Assembly: GCA_021154515.1 (NCBI GenBank)
Contig: JAJKIL010000256.1
Span: forward strand, 1-8,372
DNA: 8,372 bases
Direction: 5' to 3'
Source of the DNA: Niastella sp.
Lineage (GTDB): Bacteria; Bacteroidota; Bacteroidia; Chitinophagales; Chitinophagaceae
Shown here piece after piece: positions 5,783 to 8,372 of the stretch. Numbering within the stretch: position 1 is the first letter of the stretch; every line of letters starts with the position of its first letter. The notes beneath the pieces were generated by a model, which worked only from the letters and a program-made list of their open reading frames with translations, was not told the DNA's origin and ran no database searches. The translations under genes were made by a program, and so were the position numbers.

Positions 5783-7379
5783 ATCCCCTCAACCTCGCTT
5801 CCTCCAGATCCAGTTCCCACTCGCGTTCCCGGATCAATTCCTCACTAAACGTATTATGATGACGGAAATACGCCAGTTCGTGGCGGCGTATTTCCACCAG
5901 TTCCAGCAGCATTTGCCGGTAATGCGGTAAGAATGTTTTTTCTTCTTCCGGCAATTCCCGGGCATCCAGTTTTTTCTGCGTGATTTCAATCATGCGGGCA
6001 TAGCGGTCGCGTACGCGTTTGTAGGTTTCATTCGTTTCTATTTCATTTGAATATTTGTCATCGATGTGCGCCAGTACGGCATTGGCCAAACGCAGCCGCA
6101 TATCGAGCATCTGCATATTTTCAGTATCCTTTTCATCGCCTTTTATCTTCAACAGCCTGATGACGGGCTTCAGGCTCAAACCCTGTAACACCAGCGTAAA
6201 CAGGATCACTACAAAGGTGATAAACAATATGAGGTTGCGATGCGGGAACGCCTGGTTATTGGCCAGGGTAAGCGGTACGGCCAGCGCAGAGGCCAGCGAT
6301 ACCACGCCGCGCATGCCGCTCCAGCCGGTTAATAATATAAGTTGCCAGCCTGGTCTTGTTTCTTTTTCGCGAATGCTTTTAAACAGCAGGCGGGGTAAAT
6401 AAGCGCCGGGGAAAACCCATAAAATACGAATGGCGATGGTTGCCAGACTAATTATTATAGCATAGGAAACGGCCTGTGCAACGGAATAGTTTTCCATGCC
6501 TTTTATGATCCCGGGCAATTGCAACCAGATCATAATAAACACTACACCGTTCAATAAAAATACCAACGTATCCCATAATCCCATTACCTGGATGCGGGCT
6601 TCATAACTAAAAATATCCTGCGAACGGTACGTGAGGAACAATCCGCCAGCTACTACTGCCAACACGCCCGATACATGAAAATGTTCAGCCGTGATATACA
6701 TGATGTATGGCGTAATAAGCGTGAATGCCGCATCGATGGCCGGGGTAGTAGGAAAGTACCGGTGAATGGCATAAGCAATATGGGCAATGGCCAACCCAAT
6801 AAGAAGGCCCGCAATGGCCACCACAAAAAAGGTTTGGGTGGCCTCCCAAATATTAAACTGACCGGTAACCACAGCGGCCAATGCAAACCGGAACACGATC
6901 AGGCTCGCCGCATCATTTACCAGGCTTTCACCTTCCAGGATGGTGGTCACGCGTTTGGGAACTTTCAACCCTGCTAAAACAGAGGTGGCTGCAACGGCAT
7001 CGGGTGGTGAAATAATACCACCCAGCAGAAAACCGGCTGCCAGGGAAAAATCAGGGATCAGCATTTTCGAGATCCAGGCCACCGCAGCGGAGGTGAAGAT
7101 AACCAGTCCGAACCCCAACATACTGATAGGTCGTTTGAACTTCCAGAAATCGTTCCAGCTGGTATTCCAGGCGGCTGCATACAACAGCGGCGGCAAAAAA
7201 ATAAGGAACACCAGGTCGGGTTGCAGGGTGATGTGGGGAATACCCGGGATCAGGCTGATAAGCAGGCCACCTATTACCAGGAAGATAGGGTAGGCTATCT
7301 TCAGTTTGCTGCTAAGCATGGTAAGGAAACTTATAACAAACAAAAGGCATAAAACCAGTAATAGGTTATCCTGTATCAT
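5781..7379 (-). CDS. CPA1-family Na+/H+ antiporter
   Basis: A 532-aa inner-membrane monovalent cation/proton antiporter, used for pH and sodium homeostasis. About 12 hydrophobic segments span residues 5-410, followed by a charged cytoplasmic tail (about 412-532) rich in Glu, Arg and Lys, probably helical. Key CPA1 features are present: LPPLLYAAAW (62-71), the S124-P-P-D127 segment carrying the expected transport aspartate, E151-S-L-V-N155-D156 with the ND pair typical of electroneutral CPA1 exchangers, and G355-M-R357-G with the conserved arginine. Length and architecture match the bacterial CPA1 form (TIGR00831-like, E. coli YjcE-like). The frame extends to a TTG at 7388, but ATG 7377-7379 gives a normal short N-terminus and is preferred. 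The gene converges on the histidine kinase and is divergent from the AI-2E-family gene. Its stop codon TGA touches the 8-bp repeat array; no hairpin-plus-T-run terminator is visible downstream. Ion preference (Na+, Li+ or K+) cannot be read. Confidence 0.95.
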   Translation of the reverse strand: MIQDNLLLVLCLLFVISFLTMLSSKLKIAYPIFLVIGGLLISLIPGIPHITLQPDLVFLIFLPPLLYAAAWNTSWNDFWKFKRPISMLGFGLVIFTSAAVAWISKMLIPDFSLAAGFLLGGIISPPDAVAATSVLAGLKVPKRVTTILEGESLVNDAASLIVFRFALAAVVTGQFNIWEATQTFFVVAIAGLLIGLAIAHIAYAIHRYFPTTPAIDAAFTLITPYIMYITAEHFHVSGVLAVVAGGLFLTYRSQDIFSYEARIQVMGLWDTLVFLLNGVVFIMIWLQLPGIIKGMENYSVAQAVSYAIIISLATIAIRILWVFPGAYLPRLLFKSIREKETRPGWQLILLTGWSGMRGVVSLASALAVPLTLANNQAFPHRNLILFITFVVILFTLVLQGLSLKPVIRLLKIKGDEKDTENMQMLDMRLRLANAVLAHIDDKYSNEIETNETYKRVRDRYARMIEITQKKLDARELPEEEKTFLPHYRQMLLELVEIRRHELAYFRHHNTFSEELIREREWELDLEEARLRG

Positions 7380-7385
7380 AGTTCG

Positions 7386-7393
7386 CAAATCTA
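7386..7393 (-). promoter_or_regulatory. Possible -7 element TAGATTTG for the antiporter gene
   Basis: A perfect match to the Bacteroidota -7 consensus TAnnTTTG on the minus strand, ending six bases before the preferred ATG (7379). If used, transcription would begin at or within a few bases of the start codon, giving a leaderless or nearly leaderless mRNA. A TTTG lies upstream but only 12 bases away, too close for the usual -33 partner, so this may be chance. Confidence 0.25.
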
Positions 7394-7463
7394 CAGTTGT
7401 ACAGCCAAATGGCCATAAAACAGGGTGGGGGAACGGCGGCCCGGGAATTGTATAGTAAAAAAA

Positions 7464-7478
7464 GGGAAACGTTATCCC
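7464..7478. promoter_or_regulatory. Near-perfect palindrome GGGAAACGTTATCCC in the divergent promoter region
   Basis: A 15-bp sequence, symmetrical around AACGTT with one extra A in the right arm, 19 bases upstream of the AI-2E-family ATG and 84 bases upstream of the antiporter ATG. Read on the minus strand it is followed by seven T residues, but the stem is too short for a convincing terminator. It could bind a regulator controlling one or both divergent genes (inference). Confidence 0.25.
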
Positions 7479-7497
7479 CTGTCTCTAAATCATTAAT

Positions 7498-8372
7498 ATG
7501 GATCCTGTCCGCAAAACTCCCTTTGTAATAATTGCAGCCCAGGTAGTTGTAGGCCTTTTTATATTCTTTTATATCTTATATATCGGGCGCGATATCATTC
7601 TGCCTGTTGTGTATGCCGGCGTTTTTGCCGTTTTATTAAACCCGCTGGTGAACAGGCTTACCCAACACCGGGTCAACAGGGTGCTGGCCATATTCATAGC
7701 AGTTATAGTAATGTTGTTGCTGATCGGCGGATTGATCTTTTTTGTTATCAATCAATCCATGCAGTTTGGCGATACCCTGGTTACGCTCGAACATAAAATT
7801 AATAGTATGCTGCAGGATGTAAGCGCGTGGGCCGCCAAAACATTTAATGTAAGCCGCGCCAAAGTGAATAGCTGGGTAGTAGACACGGAAAACAAACAAT
7901 TAAATGAATCGGCTGCTATTGTGGGGCAAACGCTTGTCACGGCCACCAATATACTTAAGCTGTTCTTACTGATACCTGTGTACGTGTTTATGTTTCTTTT
8001 TTATAAACCCCTGTTGCTGGATTTTATTTCCCGCCTGTTCCGCCGGGAGAGCCATGAAACGGTGAGTGAGGTATTGTTTGAGACCAAAACCCTGATCCAG
8101 AGTTACCTGGTAGGCTTATTGCTCGAAGCGGCCATTGTGGCTACCTTAAATGCAACGGGATTGTTATTGCTGGGAATTGATTATGCAATATTACTCGCCA
8201 TCATAGGGGCGTTGTTAAATATTATTCCCTACATAGGTGGTATTATAGCTGTTGTGCTGCCGGTATTGATCGCTTATACCACCAAATCGCCGGCATATGT
8301 AGTGTGGGTGCTTATTTTGTATGCCGTGGTACAGTTTATAGATAACCATTATATAGTACCGAAGATCGTTGC
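7498..8372 (+). CDS. AI-2E/UPF0118 family membrane protein (3' end outside window)
   Basis: The first 291 codons of an AI-2E transporter family (PF01594) membrane protein; the frame is open at the window edge. Members are usually about 350-380 aa, so roughly 60-90 residues are missing. Hydrophobic segments lie at about 8-47, 60-84, 150-176, 203-225 and 228-280. Between them, about 85-148 is a more polar, probably helical extramembrane domain, as usual for the family. The best diagnostic stretch is G237-A-L-L-N241-I-I-P244-Y-I-G-G248 and then Q279-F-I-D-N283 with P288-K289. Characterised relatives include E. coli TqsA (autoinducer-2 export), and others act in Na+(Li+)/H+ exchange, so the family name does not prove quorum-signal transport. 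The start ATG has no Shine-Dalgarno and is preceded by A/T-rich sequence. It diverges from the antiporter across 118 bp. Confidence 0.92.
   Translation, partial: MDPVRKTPFVIIAAQVVVGLFIFFYILYIGRDIILPVVYAGVFAVLLNPLVNRLTQHRVNRVLAIFIAVIVMLLLIGGLIFFVINQSMQFGDTLVTLEHKINSMLQDVSAWAAKTFNVSRAKVNSWVVDTENKQLNESAAIVGQTLVTATNILKLFLLIPVYVFMFLFYKPLLLDFISRLFRRESHETVSEVLFETKTLIQSYLVGLLLEAAIVATLNATGLLLLGIDYAILLAIIGALLNIIPYIGGIIAVVLPVLIAYTTKSPAYVVWVLILYAVVQFIDNHYIVPKIV

Noticed and set aside
5659..5859. Open 66-codon plus-strand frame over the repeat spacer
   Set aside because: It runs through octamer repeats and then antisense to the antiporter 3' end; no domain or start signal supports it.
7380..7388. TTG start three codons upstream of the antiporter ATG
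   Set aside because: It adds only M-R-T, and it overlaps the possible promoter element; ATG 7379 is the simpler start.

Overview
The window looks like chromosomal DNA of a Bacteroidota member, most likely of the Chitinophagaceae type (inference). The supporting signs are a signal peptide ending in FAQ, start codons with no close Shine-Dalgarno sequence, a TAnnTTTG-type promoter element, a Tat-exported Gfo/Idh/MocA oxidoreductase beside a DUF6807 protein, and a degenerate short-period tandem-repeat spacer between convergent genes. No rRNA, tRNA, CRISPR array, insertion sequence or phage gene was seen.

Layout. 1-146: upstream DNA with two small inverted repeats and possibly the first codons of a divergent gene. 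147-2589: a two-gene plus-strand unit, a Tat-exported Gfo/Idh/MocA oxidoreductase followed 31 bp later by a secreted DUF6807 (PmoA-named) protein, closed by a strong intrinsic terminator at 2622-2660. 2661-2999: a gene-free leader region. 3000-5567: a large sensor histidine kinase with five PAS-like domains, no membrane segment and a NarL-type HisKA_3/HATPase_c output, with no response regulator in view. 5568-5780: a spacer built almost entirely of short tandem repeats (8-bp GTTnTTrr units, a 7-bp stretch, then 8-bp GTyAACTk units). 5781-7379 (minus): a CPA1-family Na+/H+ antiporter converging on the kinase. 7380-7497: a 118-bp divergent promoter region. 7498-8372: an AI-2E/UPF0118-family membrane protein cut off by the window end.

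How the genes fit together. The first two genes are the only clear operon. Both products carry export signals, so a joint periplasmic reaction on a sugar-like substrate is reasonable, but the substrate cannot be read from the sequence. The kinase is an orphan cytoplasmic sensor. The antiporter and the AI-2E protein share a divergent promoter region, which could allow joint control, but no functional link is established.

I found no clear undescribed multi-gene system here. The items most worth a second look are the oxidoreductase/DUF6807 pair with its altered Rossmann glycine motif, and the layered repeat spacer at 5606-5782 with its perfect palindrome abutting the antiporter stop codon. Two genes have longer reading frames opening at TTG (positions 138 and 7388); in both an ATG three codons downstream is preferred.
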